From: Babylonia areolata
Lineage: Eukaryota > Mollusca > Gastropoda > Neogastropoda > Buccinidae
NCBI RefSeq assembly: GCF_041734735.1
Contig: NC_134891.1
Coordinates: 13,384,069 to 13,448,068, forward strand
Direction of reading: 5' to 3'
Length of the DNA: 64,000 nucleotides
Shown here: positions 25,549-33,190 of the stretch, one piece after another
How positions within the stretch are numbered: position 1 is the stretch's first letter
How the letters are laid out: every line of letters begins with the position of its first letter
The notes under the pieces: generated by a model
Seen by the model: the letters and a program-made list of their open reading frames with translations, nothing else
Databases searched by the model: none
Told to the model about the DNA's origin: nothing
Made by a program: the position numbers and the translations under genes

Positions 25549-25754
25549 TAACATTGTTTTTTGTTGTTATTTTTTAAACTGTTGTGATACCATTGTCACA
25601 TGTTATTATAGTTTTAATTGTTTACATGCTTTTTTTTTTTTTTTAACTGTTGCAGGACCCCAAGCGCCATCTGGAGGAGCACGTAGACGTGATGATGACG
25701 ACAAACATTGTGCAGTGTTTAGGTGCCATGTTGCACACCGTTGTCTTTAAGTAA
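2255..25754 (+). CDS. PSMD14: PSMD14/Rpn11, 26S proteasome lid deubiquitinase (partial gene, last six coding exons)
   Basis: Six exons join in phase: 2,255-2,405, 3,133-3,240, 12,054-12,128, 12,304-12,429, 25,273-25,335 and 25,656-25,754. All introns are GT-AG. They give 206 codons that align end to end with residues 105-310 of animal PSMD14, a 310-residue protein. The product is the zinc metallo-isopeptidase of the 19S regulatory particle. It removes polyubiquitin from substrates as they are translocated, and acts as a dimer with PSMD7 (Rpn8). The exons encode the HSHP-to-SGVD part of the JAMM motif; the catalytic Glu lies in exons left of the window. No disabling change is seen, so this is a functional host gene. 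The introns are 727, 8,813, 175, 12,843 and 320 bp, and transposons supply most of the two long ones. Confidence 0.95.
2406..3132 (+). other. PSMD14 intron, 727 bp
   Basis: Intron between two PSMD14 exons. It contains a short (CAA)n/(CA)n stretch at 2,900-2,935. No element or gene was recognised. The long minus-strand reading across 2,625-3,170 looks non-coding. Confidence 0.8.
3133..3240 (+). CDS. PSMD14: PSMD14 exon (residues 155-190)
   Basis: The acceptor is TTTTGCAG|GTTGTG and the donor ATACAG|GTTAGT. It has 36 whole codons, beginning [10 protein letters not shown] and ending [11 protein letters not shown]. This is the conserved segment after the zinc site that carries the QTTSN loop. 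Confidence 0.95.
3241..3869 (+). other. PSMD14 intron segment without recognised feature
   Basis: Start of the 8.8-kb intron. I see no gene, no clear repeat and no element ends here. The short plus-strand readings look random. Confidence 0.5.
3870..4560 (-). mobile_element. RNase H-bearing LINE, 3' fragment
   Basis: Read on the minus strand, two overlapping frames (4,553-4,362 and 4,396-3,902) give an RNase H domain and the C-terminal end of a LINE ORF2. Visible motifs are [27 protein letters not shown] and [17 protein letters not shown], then [12 protein letters not shown] and a CPC cysteine pair. One frameshift separates the two frames. The element is 5'-truncated near 4,560. It ends near 3,870 with (GAA)n in its own orientation. 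It belongs to the RNase H-containing I-superfamily or a relative, and lies antisense to PSMD14. Confidence 0.7.
4570..4970 (+). pseudogene. BED-type zinc finger fragment, probably from a hAT-like DNA transposon
   Basis: A plus-strand reading at about 4,745-4,960 shows [15 protein letters not shown], a repeated [16 protein letters not shown] and SMASFFQPQ. This is the C-x2-C...H-x4/5-H spacing and SxxSFF tail of BED fingers found at the N terminus of hAT-related proteins. A short internal duplication (VLYSAL-coding, about 4,828-4,875) and a stop break it. The stretch from ATGGCGGACAAG (4,590) may be its start in another frame. No transposase core follows. Confidence 0.45.
4971..5466 (+). other. 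PSMD14 intron segment, nothing recognised
   Basis: AT-rich intronic DNA with an AATAAATA motif near 5,221 and an A run at 5,427. No open frame, repeat ends or motif was recognised. Confidence 0.5.
5467..5551 (+). mobile_element. Terminal repeat of a DIRS-like relic, left of LINE copy A
   Basis: This stretch is the reverse complement of sequence in the nested terminal repeats at 11,296-11,600 (shared core GGGTCACGGTTAAGTATGTG). It therefore appears to be one end of a DIRS-type fossil whose other end lies right of LINE copy A. The element is broken, with most of its interior gone. Confidence 0.5.
5552..6344 (+). promoter_or_regulatory. LINE copy A 5' UTR with duplicated hairpin unit
   Basis: The leader of the I-type LINE contains two copies of one unit (5,552-5,600 and 6,234-6,285), each starting CTCCCGAAACCTGGA. 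Each holds an 8-bp stem around the loop CTGGTGTTCY. The stem is GGGTCAGG/CCTGACCC in the first and GGGTCAAG/CTTGACCC in the second, a compensatory change. In this class the 5' UTR normally carries an internal promoter; that role is inferred here. Confidence 0.55.
6345..7640 (+). CDS. LINE copy A ORF1: gag-like RNA-binding protein with zinc knuckles
   Basis: An intact 431-residue reading. ORF1 proteins of this class bind the element RNA and form the ribonucleoprotein. The N-terminus is basic and Ser/Asp-rich. Residues about 60-190 form an RRM-like region ([20 protein letters not shown]). Three zinc-binding motifs follow at about 193-245: [27 protein letters not shown] and [15 protein letters not shown]. 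In the first, the usual His is Gln, whereas copy B has His there. The second half is a Pro/Gly/Ser-rich linker. A short basic-acidic tail ends at the TAG, 32 bases before ORF2. The start was chosen as the first ATG after the conserved leader (TTTTTTTCAACATG). Confidence 0.85.
   Translation: MTSKKSHTPNSGKRRRQGTDDSDSDSEVVESSGFWPSWLVMEGADDDKPLSALSPFAIQKGFQCLAGSLKSIKRLRSGAFLVQTESKRQTQLLLKATTFVDRAVKVSPHKGLNCSKGVIRCPELKGVSEAEIKSELSSQGVTDVYRVTVRKGSDRVPTNTSFLTFCCPDVPKDIRVGYLMVSVSLYVPSPLRCFKCQKFGQVRDRCKEEEACGTCSKAAHQSDCVSAARCANCGGGHPSSSKDCPAWKKEKQIQKVKTEKKISFFEAKKQVEAASPKASYASVVRPRMVDVAVQTTSTGTQTDDLTALLEPLALGGDAVSTPSHPVRQSSGAAGRERKASGGGTLSASRPTPPPGTPRPTSRLPGPRAGGSGRKPPIPPKLKEGRVAGSGGAEVVDIPTRSESEKFISKNKFSILADLEPPQAEEQGVAME
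7672..8625 (+). pseudogene. LINE copy A ORF2, endonuclease part
   Basis: A 317-residue reading with an apurinic-type endonuclease domain: [10 protein letters not shown] (Asn), LALQETL (Glu), [15 protein letters not shown] (Asp and Asn) and GSDHFPVVL (Asp and His). All expected catalytic residues are present. The enzyme nicks the target DNA to prime reverse transcription. The frame is lost near 8,605 in a C/T homopolymer-like spot, where copy B reads differently by one base. The domain is followed by the basic linker and the start of the reverse transcriptase in another frame. Confidence 0.85.
8823..9283 (+). pseudogene. LINE copy A ORF2, N-terminal reverse transcriptase remnant
   Basis: This reading shows the start of a LINE reverse transcriptase: [17 protein letters not shown], then [16 protein letters not shown] and [20 protein letters not shown]. 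After MWKLETDGF, at about 9,283, the sequence jumps to DNA that in copy B lies about 0.9 kb further on. The palm motifs with the catalytic aspartates are therefore deleted. The junction falls in a short GGCTTT-like match. Confidence 0.8.
9289..10416 (+). pseudogene. LINE copy A ORF2, RNase H and C-terminal zinc motif
   Basis: A reading of about 375 residues. The RNase H domain has its four acidic positions: [26 protein letters not shown] and [16 protein letters not shown]. The C-terminus carries [11 protein letters not shown] and the Cys-His motif [17 protein letters not shown], usual for I-type LINEs. The domain looks intact, and decay in this copy lies upstream. Confidence 0.85.
10665..11656 (+). 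mobile_element. DIRS-like retrotransposon relic, recombinase end and terminal repeats
   Basis: Right part of a DIRS-type fossil split from 5,467-5,551 by LINE copy A. About 10,690-11,200 resembles the C-terminal end of the tyrosine recombinase. From 11,296 come the nested repeats: a direct pair with core CTGCACTAGTTGGGTC (11,296 and 11,584) and inverted segments (11,338-11,378 against 11,598-11,645). It is broken by several changes and lacks gag and reverse transcriptase. Confidence 0.6.
11657..12053 (+). other. PSMD14 intron end, nothing recognised
   Basis: Plain AT-rich intron leading to the acceptor TGCTTTCAG at 12,045-12,053. No repeat or motif was recognised. Confidence 0.5.
12054..12128 (+). 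CDS. PSMD14: PSMD14 exon (residues 191-215)
   Basis: The acceptor is TTTCAG|GCACTG and the donor CAAAAG|GTGAGT. It has 25 whole codons, [20 protein letters not shown] and on to LEQK. This is a highly conserved Rpn11 core segment. Confidence 0.95.
12218..12268. repeat. CA microsatellite beside a PSMD14 acceptor
   Basis: An (AC)n run with CG interruptions fills much of the 175-bp intron and ends 35 bases before the exon at 12,304. Such tracts can bind splicing factors such as hnRNP L; any effect here is inference. Confidence 0.85.
12304..12429 (+). CDS. PSMD14: PSMD14 exon (residues 216-257)
   Basis: The acceptor is TGATCAG|ATGCTG and the donor CACAAG|GTGAGT. It has 42 whole codons, from [19 protein letters not shown] to [10 protein letters not shown]. 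It matches the Rpn11 helical region after the MPN domain. Confidence 0.95.
12430..13635 (+). other. PSMD14 intron segment with a G run, no element recognised
   Basis: Start of the 12.8-kb intron. It has a run of 18 G at 12,889-12,906, preceded by GGGG-rich bases, which could form a quadruplex on the sense strand. The rest shows no gene, element end or tandem repeat that I recognise. Confidence 0.5.
13640..14375. repeat. Cluster of CA/CT microsatellites
   Basis: Separate CA-rich runs at 13,655-13,760 and 14,065-14,102, and mixed CA then CT runs at 14,240-14,376. The sequence between them is unremarkable. Long open frames here (Cys-Val or Thr-His repeats) are simple-sequence artefacts. Confidence 0.85.
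14376..14891 (+). other. PSMD14 intron segment, nothing recognised
   Basis: AT-rich sequence leading up to the unrecognised ORF at 14,892. No repeat ends or motifs were recognised. It may be the upstream part of the same unknown unit. Confidence 0.4.
14892..15533 (+). pseudogene. Unrecognised Cys-containing ORF with one in-frame TGA
   Basis: From ATG at 14,892 a protein-like reading of 113 codons runs to a TGA at 15,231-15,233. It then continues in the same frame for about 100 codons, to where an RTE-like LINE begins. Visible features are [56 protein letters not shown] and, after the stop, [19 protein letters not shown]. It then turns Pro-rich ([18 protein letters not shown]). The composition is not simple and the cysteines are spaced as in a folded domain. 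I do not recognise the family. It could be a transposon-borne protein, a domesticated gene or a retrocopy. The TGA sits where TGG would suit, so it is probably decayed. Confidence 0.4.
15534..17052 (-). mobile_element. RTE-like LINE, 3' part, cut by LINE copy B
   Basis: Minus-strand remnant of the same family as the full element at 58,427-62,525. Readable pieces include the reverse transcriptase (about 17,050-16,460), a LNHFHT-like linker, the conserved [20 protein letters not shown] segment (about 15,970-15,895) and [14 protein letters not shown]. The expected C-terminal zinc-finger region is decayed. Frames change several times. The 5' side stops at 17,052, where LINE copy B starts, and no continuation is seen after copy C, so the rest is lost. 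Confidence 0.8.
18381..18560 (+). pseudogene. LINE copy B ORF1, zinc-knuckle region
   Basis: Corresponds to the knuckle region of copy A ORF1. [14 protein letters not shown] has the full C-x2-C-x4-H-x4-C pattern. The second knuckle has lost its last Cys (GDSVS in place of SDCVS), and a frameshift follows near 18,530. Confidence 0.75.
20515..22260 (+). other. Abruptly low-quality stretch inside LINE copy B
   Basis: Compared with copies A and C, the flanks are nearly identical, but here bases are replaced by their neighbours and C, A, T and G runs are lengthened. This looks like poor base calling or an uncorrected assembly patch, not natural decay. Reading frames inside it should not be interpreted. 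Confidence 0.65.
23031..24310 (+). mobile_element. I-superfamily LINE copy C (5'-truncated)
   Basis: Starts without a gap after the TTTCA tail of copy B, at the point matching 9,374 of copy A. It runs to its own ATTTCATTTCATTTCA end. It encodes most of RNase H ([27 protein letters not shown]) and the C-terminal zinc motif ([17 protein letters not shown]). Single-base frameshifts lie near 23,424, 23,462 and 23,777. Close similarity to copies A and B indicates recent activity. Confidence 0.85.
24470..25128 (+). mobile_element. L1-like LINE, 3' end with hairpin and poly(A)
   Basis: Decayed C-terminal end of a LINE ORF2, with [16 protein letters not shown] and a Cys/His-type region about 24,660-24,840. 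A 3' UTR follows with the hairpin GCCCCCAGGGGGC (25,079-25,091), then ATGAAATAAAC and a run of A to 25,128. The hairpin-plus-AATAAA ending resembles the LINE at 49,251-54,052. Several stops and shifts are present. Confidence 0.6.
25273..25335 (+). CDS. PSMD14: PSMD14 exon (residues 258-278)
   Basis: The acceptor is TGTGCAG|GCGCTG and the donor AAACAG|GTGTGT. It has 21 whole codons, [20 protein letters not shown] plus Q. It matches the [17 protein letters not shown] signature of Rpn11. Confidence 0.95.
25336..25655 (+). other. PSMD14 last intron, 320 bp, T-rich
   Basis: Contains a run of 29 T (25,519-25,547) and a shorter T run before the acceptor TGTTGCAG. No element was recognised. Confidence 0.8.
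25656..25754 (+). CDS. PSMD14: PSMD14 last coding exon (residues 279-310 and stop)
   Basis: Begins [20 protein letters not shown] and ends HTVVFK followed by TAA at 25,752-25,754. It matches the C-terminus of Rpn11, which helps anchor the subunit in the lid helical bundle. Confidence 0.95.
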   Translation, partial: DPKRHLEEHVDVMMTTNIVQCLGAMLHTVVFK

Positions 25755-26164
25755 CTCTTGTTCGTGACTCATTCTGCATACAGATCCATTCACTTCACTC
25801 ACTGATTGATCGAATCCCAGTTATTCAGTGTGACATTTGTTGAAAGAGATGAGGGTAGGGGAAAGAAGGGGTGTATATGTTTCATTTTGTATATGTTTTT
25901 AGCAACTTGGTGTAAGAAGAAAAAGTCGATTTGGAACAGTTTCTCTGGTCTTTTATTCACACATGCATGCACATTCACCAAGGCATGGGCAAATCTACGT
26001 TCTTATATGATATATTTGTTGGCTGGTTTTTGATAAAAATACCAGAAGCTGATCCTCCGCAATGGCATTTGCATCAGTTATTTCACTTGTTCAGATTCTG
26101 TCATAGAAGCTTCTATGATGACTGAGTTAAACCTGAAAGAAGTGTAGAAAAACTGACAATCTGG
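25755..26164 (+). other. PSMD14 3' UTR region
   Basis: Follows the stop codon with no gene on either strand. No AATAAA is seen in this part. Candidate ATTAAA signals lie in the duplicated block that follows (26,197 and 26,433), and AATAAA at about 26,815. Confidence 0.5.
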
Positions 26165-26636
26165 AAAGGTATTCAGTGCTTCAAGCAAGTGAATGAATTA
26201 AACCATTGAAAATATGTGAATTTTGTTTAAGTTGACTTGTTAATGTGAGGGAAGGCTAGGTCTTCTGTTTTTGCTAGTCAGCAGGAGTGAAGACAGTTGT
26301 GTAATATTTACATCTCTATTTTCTGCTGCTTTTTTTCTTCTTTTTTTTTTCTTTCTTTTTTTTCCATTCACATTGTGGTGGTGATTTCCAGTATATAAAA
26401 AAAGGTATTCAGTGCTTCAAGCAAGTGAATGAATTAAACCATTGAAAATATGTGAATTTTGTTTAAGTTGACTTGTTAATGTGAGGGAAGGCTAGGTCTT
26501 CTGTTTTTGCTAGTCAGCAGGAGTGAAGACAGTTGTGTAATATTTACATCTCTATTTTCTGCTGCTTTTTTTCTTCTTTTTTTTTTCTTTCTTTTTTTTC
26601 CATTCACATTGTGGTGGTGATTTCCAGTATATAAAA
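26165..26636 (+). repeat. Perfect 236-bp tandem duplication in the PSMD14 3' UTR region
   Basis: Copy 1 (26,165-26,400) and copy 2 (26,401-26,636) look identical base for base, including T-run lengths. Each holds ATTAAA (26,197 and 26,433). The array is followed by an A run to about 26,655. It is either a very recent duplication or an assembly artefact. Confidence 0.85.
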
Positions 26637-26655
26637 AAAAAAAAAAAAAAAAAAA

Positions 26656-26917
26656 GGACTCACTTTATCACACAATTACAGAAGTCTTTATTTTGCTGTC
26701 TGTTCAGTGAAGCAGTGATCTTGTGCAGGAAAGAAACGAGATCTAGGTGTGACATTGCCTGTGAATGTCAAGTCTTGTAATTCCCCACAACCACCCCTGC
26801 CTCCCCCTTCATAATAATAAAAATTATAACACAATGAATTATTTTTAAATTGCCTATAGTGTTGTGTAATGCAAGTCATTGTGCTGTACACTATTCTGTC
26901 ATGTGCTGGACACTAAC

Positions 26918-26948
<31 letters not shown>

Positions 26949-27625
26949 GCGCGCGCACACACACACCCCCTATTGCACAGCGAAGGAAATGCTTGTCAAA
27001 ATAACTGTTTTGAGACAGATTTTAAATTCACTCAGAGTTGAGTGTTGTGCACACTGGATTGCAGCGAGTTCCAAAATTTTGGTGCAGTGACAACTAAAAC
27101 CACCTTCCCCAACTGTCTTCATTTTCTCTTTTGGAAGTCTCAAGAGCTTTTTCTCCACTGGAAGAATGAAGAATGTGGGAGGAGTGGTATGTGAAAAGTG
27201 AACAGACAGATTCAGTGGAAATGACCCCTAAATATAACAATAGGCAAAAACTTCAACTTTGTATTCACATCTAAATTTGATAGCAAGAAACTATGAAATA
27301 TATATTGTGACTTTTTTGTTGTTGTACAGCACCATTTCAGTGGCATTAATCCCACGCTGCTCATTCCAAGTCTCGCATACACAGCAACACCCAAGTTCGT
27401 TTGTTGCAATTTCAGTGTCAGCAGTCCATAGGGAACTGTCACCAGGAGGCCACACACCTGCACAGCTGCTGGATTGAAATTGAGGTCACCATGAGAGCAG
27501 GGCATGAAAGGCCCCAGCATTTTATGACAGTTTTTGTTTTTTTATGCAAGGCTATATTCTACTCTTCCTTTCACGAGAGATACAGACACTTGTGGTGTAA
27601 GGAAATTTAAGCGATACACCCAAAA
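26656..27625. other. Intergenic segment, CA repeat, otherwise nothing recognised
   Basis: A CA microsatellite at 26,923-26,966. An AATAAA near 26,815 could end PSMD14 transcripts. Frames on both strands at 27,200-27,600 have no recognisable motifs. Confidence 0.45.
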
Positions 27626-30623
27626 TCATGTCTGTGGAATGGATGATACTCAACTGCATGGTCCAAGTCTTCCCGTAGCATGATTAACTCGGTAGGAGCT
27701 CCTCTCGCCAGCACAATGGACGAACCTCTGCTAGCGGACAGGTGCTGCTTACAATTCACACCTCTCTTCTCAGCTGCACAAAGGGACACATTCCCCCCCC
27801 CCCCTCCCCCAACAACCCTCGATAACCGGTTACCGGAGTGGTTTCCTCTGTCCATACACAAAACGTACCCCTCACCTCACCAGCGACTTTTGCAAACTAC
27901 TGCGGTCCCCGGAGCGATTACCTCCCTTGGACCGAGTCGGCCTTCTGCTGCCGCAAGTGCTGTCCCGGTTTCCCAACCCTCCCTCACACATGGGTTTCTC
28001 TCACACACTTCACCTCCTTCGGATCTTGCGCACTCTGTCCGTCAGCAGCCTCAGGGAACACTGTCCATGCACCAGTTTCTTCCCTGATGTCACTCCTTCC
28101 ACATCTTCTATCTCTGCCCAACCCAGGCTTCATGATTCACCACATTGCTCTACCCAGCACCCATTTACACTCTTCCACAGCACACACAGCCCCAGCAGAA
28201 GACACGTCTGACATGGGCGATACATCTGACACCGAATCACTTCCACCAGAAGACAGTATTGACATGTGCTGTAGAGACACGTTGGAGCTCCTAGCTTCGA
28301 TTGCTCCTGAGTGAGTGCTCGAACTCCAACAGCAAAACATACCAACTGTCTGCGAGGCTGTGTACCTAGGGGCACGCTCTGCTAAGCCACAGCAGCATCT
28401 TGCGCTTCTCCAGTCACCCGTGGTGGCAGAAGCCCTCCAGCACGCACAAGCTTGCATCAGAGGCCAGCCTTAAAAGGACATCCCAACCACTCGGTCCCTA
28501 GTTTCCCGGGTGCATACTCTACTATGGGTAAACTCGTCAAAGCCCCCACCTACAGGCACAACCAAATTCCATGACTAGCCCCCGGCCCACCCCCGCACCA
28601 CTACACATCACTCAGGAGGATCTTTTACCTCCCACAGCACCTATGTTCCAGCCATATGAACTTTACTGTGCACGTGTTGGACAGGCAACTTCTAGAGGCG
28701 GAGGACATGGGCAGAAGCACTATGGAGTCCATTGAAGTCATGGACAGCTTTTTGGCTGGTTTTAACAACATCCGTTTTGGACACGCCACTAGGTCCTGAC
28801 CATTCTGTTCTGGGGCCCTTTATCAAGGCTATCGCCAGCCAACTCCAGCAGGCCGCCAACCTCCAATAACAGGCATTCGTAACCCACAGAAACTCATCAG
28901 CAAAGGTGCCCCTCTCTCGTCCATCAGGCGCCAGGCTGAACTCAATATGGGCCTTCCCCTCGGCGCTGGGACACAGCATGCCACGTTGCACATACTCGTC
29001 GCACGTCGCCCCCAACACACCTTTTTACGAGGTGCCACAAACACCAAGGCAACATGGCGTGGGGAGCAGGCCCTGCCCTTCCTGTACACAAACCACACGC
29101 ACGTATGTAAAGGCAACAACCATATACTGCGCGGCCACACCACAGGCTGGCAGCCAAGCCCAAGAGGGCCCACTCCCAATGACTCACCCCAGCCCTTCAC
29201 CCTCCACTCTCGCCGCCACACTCTGCAGGGAGCCTCCTCAGGCCCTTATCAGCGTGGTCAGCACTACCTGCATGCTAGTGGGTCATTCGGGTGATAGGGT
29301 CGGGGTTTCGCGTGCCTTGACGCTCTTCCAAGGCACCTGTTACTCTCTCTCCTCCCAGCTTTCCCAAGTACATCAGCCCTGCAAGAGGAAATCCTTTCTC
29401 TGATAGCCAAACAGGCCATAGAGGAAATATCTCCCCTTTCCCCCGGCTTCTACAGTGGGATTTTCGTTGTCCCGAAGACTTTTATGGGGTTGCCAGTCGT
29501 TCACCTGTCCCCCCTCAACACACACCTCCAGAACAAGACGTTCCGTATGGAGACGCCAGCGTCAATCAGGGACTCCATCAGACAAGGAGACTGTGCAGCC
29601 TCTATTGACTTAACATATGCATACTTCCACATTCTGATCCACCCCAGTGATCGCAAGTGGCTCCGTTTCTCTTGGAACGGGAAGACCTTCCAATTCAGAG
29701 CCCTTCCTTTCATCCTAGTGCCAGCCCCGTGGGTCTTCACCGGGTGGTCAGAGAGCTATGTCTAGCACTCGGAAGCAGGGGCACACGCCTGTGGGTCTAT
29801 CTGGACGACTGGCTCGTTCTGGCCGAGAGGAAGGCCCTCTGCCTGCAGCACCTCCAGATAGTTACGAAGGAATGCACATCTCTCGGCTTCCTCGTGAACA
29901 GAGAGGTCGGACCTGGAACCGTCACAACAGTTCCGAGTTCTTGGGCATGGCGATTGATACTGACACCTCCAATGCTGGTTGGGGAGCCCACATGGGGAAT
30001 CTCACAGTCTCGGGCTGGAGCTAGAAGCGGTCTTCCTAGCCCATCGGGAATTCCAAGCACATACCACACACAAGACAGTCATGCTGTGCACAAACAGAAC
30101 GACTGTCACTTTCTACATCAACCAACAACACGGAGGTCCTCAACCTACACACATGGCTTCTGTGCGGAAGTCTCTGTTGGCACTAAGTGCCTCAAACCTC
30201 ACCACTGATCTAGTCTGCATGTCCTACCGCAAAGAGACACAAGGCATCTACTCATCTTACTGAAACTGGTGGTTCTTGAAGTTAGTCGCACTCCATAAAT
30301 CACAAAAACCCTTCCAACATGGATTTTGCTATCTTCCTCGCTTTTCTTTCTTTCTCTGAAGGCCTTCCCCGTCGGCAGTTCGAGGTCATCGGGCCACACT
30401 GAATCAGTTCGACCCTCCAACCACTGGGTGGCCCTTCTTTCTCTCAGACGACCCCCTCATTGGGGCAGTAATACTTGGGGCCTCCAAAATACATGCAATC
30501 AATCCCCATAGGACGCCGTCATGAGACCTTTACCTCGTCCTCCAATACCTACGCAAAGCTCCCTTCGGACCTCTTCTTGAAATGAAAACACTCTTCCTCA
30601 TCTCACTAGCATCTGCCGGGCGC
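27626..30623 (+). mobile_element. DIRS-like retrotransposon relic (gag to recombinase)
   Basis: Fossil of a tyrosine-recombinase retrotransposon, with parts in the expected order: a Pro/Ser-rich gag-like stretch (about 27,630-29,350), reverse transcriptase (about 29,400-29,860, with the segment LSPLNTHLQNKTFRMETP), RNase H (about 29,900-30,250) and the start of the recombinase (about 30,300-30,620). It is clearly broken, by well over five changes. A SINE enters at 30,615-30,623 and neither terminal repeat is seen here. It appears old. Confidence 0.75.
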
Positions 30624-30886
30624 AATAGCCGAATGGTTAAAGCATTGGGCTTTCAATCTGAGGGTCCCGGGTTCGAATCTCGCTGACGGCGCCTAGTGGG
30701 TAAAGGGTGGAGATTTTTACGATCTCCCAGATCAACATATGTGCAGATCTGCTAATGCCTGAACCCCCTTCGTGTGTATACGCACACAGAAGATCAAATA
30801 CGCACGTTAAAAGTCCCGTAATCCATGTCAGCGTTCGGTGTGTTATGGAAACAAGAACATACCCAGCATGCACACACCCGAAAACG
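30615..30886 (+). mobile_element. tRNA-derived SINE (molluscan type)
   Basis: The head is tRNA-like, with an A box around AATAGCCGAATGGTTAAAGC and a B box GGTTCGAATCTC (30,671-30,682). The body follows with the motifs GGTAAAGGGTGGAGATTTTT and CACGTTAAAAGTCCCGTAAT, ending ACACACCCGAAAACG. I recognise it as a SINE common in marine snails. Its usual 3' tail is missing, so it is 3'-truncated at the LINE fragment that follows. The first nine bases (GCCGGGCGC) also fit the DIRS relic it entered. Confidence 0.8.
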
Positions 30887-30889
30887 TTT

Positions 30890-31170
30890 CCTTTTCTTCA
30901 CGATGGTCAGTAGGTCGTCGTATGGCTCAGTATGTTGAGTGATGGTCTGGCGAACTTGCTCGATAATGATGTGTTCGAGATACGAAATGCCCAAGATCTT
31001 TTGATAGCATCTCATTTCCACGGCTTGGATTTTCTTTTGCAGTTCTGCCGTGAGAGTTAATGTTCCGCAAGCGAACAAAAATATGGAAAGTGCCAGTGCA
31101 CGCATGAGTCTGATCTTGCGACTAATGGTGATTCTGCTGTCTTTCCATATGGGCTTCAGTCTTGCCAGTG
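30890..31170 (-). mobile_element. LINE ORF2 C-terminal fragment between two SINEs
   Basis: The minus-strand reading shows LARLKPIWKDSRITISRKIR, a FLFACGTLTLTAELQKKIQA segment, MRCYQKILGISY and PYDDLLTIVKKRK. This is the region after the reverse transcriptase in a family widespread in fish, corals and molluscs. Both ends are defined by SINEs. The fragment at 47,036-47,310 could be the next part of the same family. Confidence 0.65.
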
Positions 31171-31440
31171 CAGTATCAGTATCAGTAGCTGAAGGAGGCG
31201 TCACTGCGTTCGGACAAATCCATATACGCTACACCACATCTGCCAAGCAGATGCACGACCAGCAGCGTAACCCAACGCGCTTAGTCAGGCCTTGAGAAAA
31301 AAATAGATAAATAAATCAATAAAAATAAATAAATAATTAATTAAAATAAAATAAATGAAAATGAATAAATAAATAAATTAATTAATTTTAAAAAATAATT
31401 AAAAAATGAAATAATAAAATGAAATAACAAAATAAAACAA
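31165..31440 (+). mobile_element. Second SINE with long AT-rich tail
   Basis: The core begins CAGTATCAGTATCAGTAGC and includes GGAGGCGTCACTGCGTTCGG and GCAGCGTAACCCAACGCGC, ending in GTCAGGCCTTGAG at 31,295. A tail of (AATA)n-like sequence runs to about 31,440. I recognise it as a short repeat abundant in caenogastropod sequence. No clear A or B box is seen. Confidence 0.7.
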
Positions 31441-32017
31441 CACACACACACACACACGTAAATTTGGTGGAACAAAGACCGGAGGTAACATAAGGGTGAC
31501 CCGTTTGAACCCGTACCCCAAGCCGTGATTCCAGGAGGTATTATTAAAAGAAAGACATGCGACAATTCATGTTCTTTTAACTATCTTTAAGCCAGTAGCT
31601 CTAGTGTTTCAACCTTTGGCAGGTGATCAAAATCAATCAATTAAATCACGTTAATCTCCTGATCCCGCTGACCCCATTAATAAATAATTTTTATCCTCTT
31701 CTCACAATTTCAAACACACACACACACACACACACAAACTCAACACGCGCGCGCACATACACACAAATTCAACGCGCGCGCGTACACACACGCACACAGA
31801 TGCATACACACACGTGCGTGTACACACAAACACACACACACTAACAAATGCAGAATGAGGTTATTTAGTGTTGTTGTTTTGGGGGGAGGGGGAATGTTTT
31901 GTTGACGTTAGAAGGATCTGAAACAGCACGCGGAAACGTCCCTGGAGGTGTCTTAGGAGATGTCTAAGGATCCGAACGTTCCCTCGAAGGTTTCCCCCGG
32001 TGAGCAACGGAAGTGGG
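31441..32017. other. CA repeats, otherwise nothing recognised
   Basis: CA/CG microsatellites at 31,440-31,457 and 31,711-31,842, and a short G run near 31,880. No gene or element was identified. Confidence 0.5.
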
Positions 32018-33190
32018 GGAACTCAGAACTCAGAACTCATTTAATTGTCGTAAAACCATCATAGGAATTATGGACACTATAAACTAAACACAACAAGCAA
32101 ACAAAAAGTAAAAGCAATAAGTTGTGAGCACATGCAGGATATTCCATAAGACATAGTTATGGACTGCGAACTTTAAAGCATTCATATATGTATTTTGCCA
32201 GTTCTGGTTGGAAATAATTTTGTGGCAACAGAGAACTCGGCCTTTGGATTATTGTGTTGCCAGTGCCATCTGGCCAATGATTCGAAGACTGGGAATTGAC
32301 TGTCACAAGTAGGCGAGATCTCAAGTCAGAGTACACACTACACTTGTCCAGAAAATGCAGTTCATCCTCTATAACTCCACATGATTTACATAGCCGGTCT
32401 TTCCTAGTTACGTTGTAGTGACGTCCACGCTCAATTTCAAGTTCATGTGCACTTATTCGCAATCGACATAGTGCTCCTCTGTGTTTAGTATTTTTGCAGC
32501 TGATCAGGTAAGGTTGTAATGTATAAGTATTTGCAATTTTGCAATAAAAGGAGAGCCTTGAAATGGTCTCGTTCTTTCTGCTGTTCCAATATTGAACATA
32601 TTTATCCTGTAATTTATTCAAGACTGAATATTTTAGTCGCTTAATGCTGAGTGTGCCTTGGTTCTCCCATACGTGGGAGAATCCAATTGAAACCAGTATC
32701 TTTTTGATAAAATTAAGCCAAGGAACTTTTTCCAATGAATCCATCGATAACATATCATCATATGCTTGCCTCAAATAGCTATCTTCTTTTGATTCTATGA
32801 TGTGTACCCAAAATGAGATGACCTGACACACTGCGGTCAGAGAAATGGGGTATCTGCCCAGTTCTGCCAGGACTGGTAACTTAATTGATCTTTTGTGTAC
32901 GCCCATTAAGCTCCTACAGAAGTTGACATGTACATTTTCTGATGGGCATTTTGCGGAGAGAAAGGCATCAAATTGGTTGAACAGCATAGAGGGCGTGGAG
33001 AAGTTTGTCGCAGTTTGATTGAATGGAAACCACACCTCAGCGCCGTAACTGAGAATTGGGGTGACTAAAATGTCAAACAGTTGCGTCATTACATCAATTT
33101 TTACTTCTTTCCCTCGCACACTGCGACGAACTGAGGTGTTACACCGGTGCAGATGAACACATTTCCTTACTGAGAATAACAGAGACGACG
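32018..33190 (-). mobile_element. LINE 3' half with intact C-terminal ORF
   Basis: Runs right to left. ORF2 C-terminal coding lies at 33,190-32,157, followed by a 3' UTR that ends in tandem GAGTTCT units (32,018-32,040). It is 5'-truncated within or just after the reverse transcriptase thumb (TPILSYGAEVWFP). The family is the same as, or close to, the plus-strand LINE at 43,215-45,800. Confidence 0.8.

Noticed and set aside
30615-30690. Possible tRNA gene
   Set aside because: A and B boxes are present, but the unit continues into a SINE body and the acceptor stem does not close.
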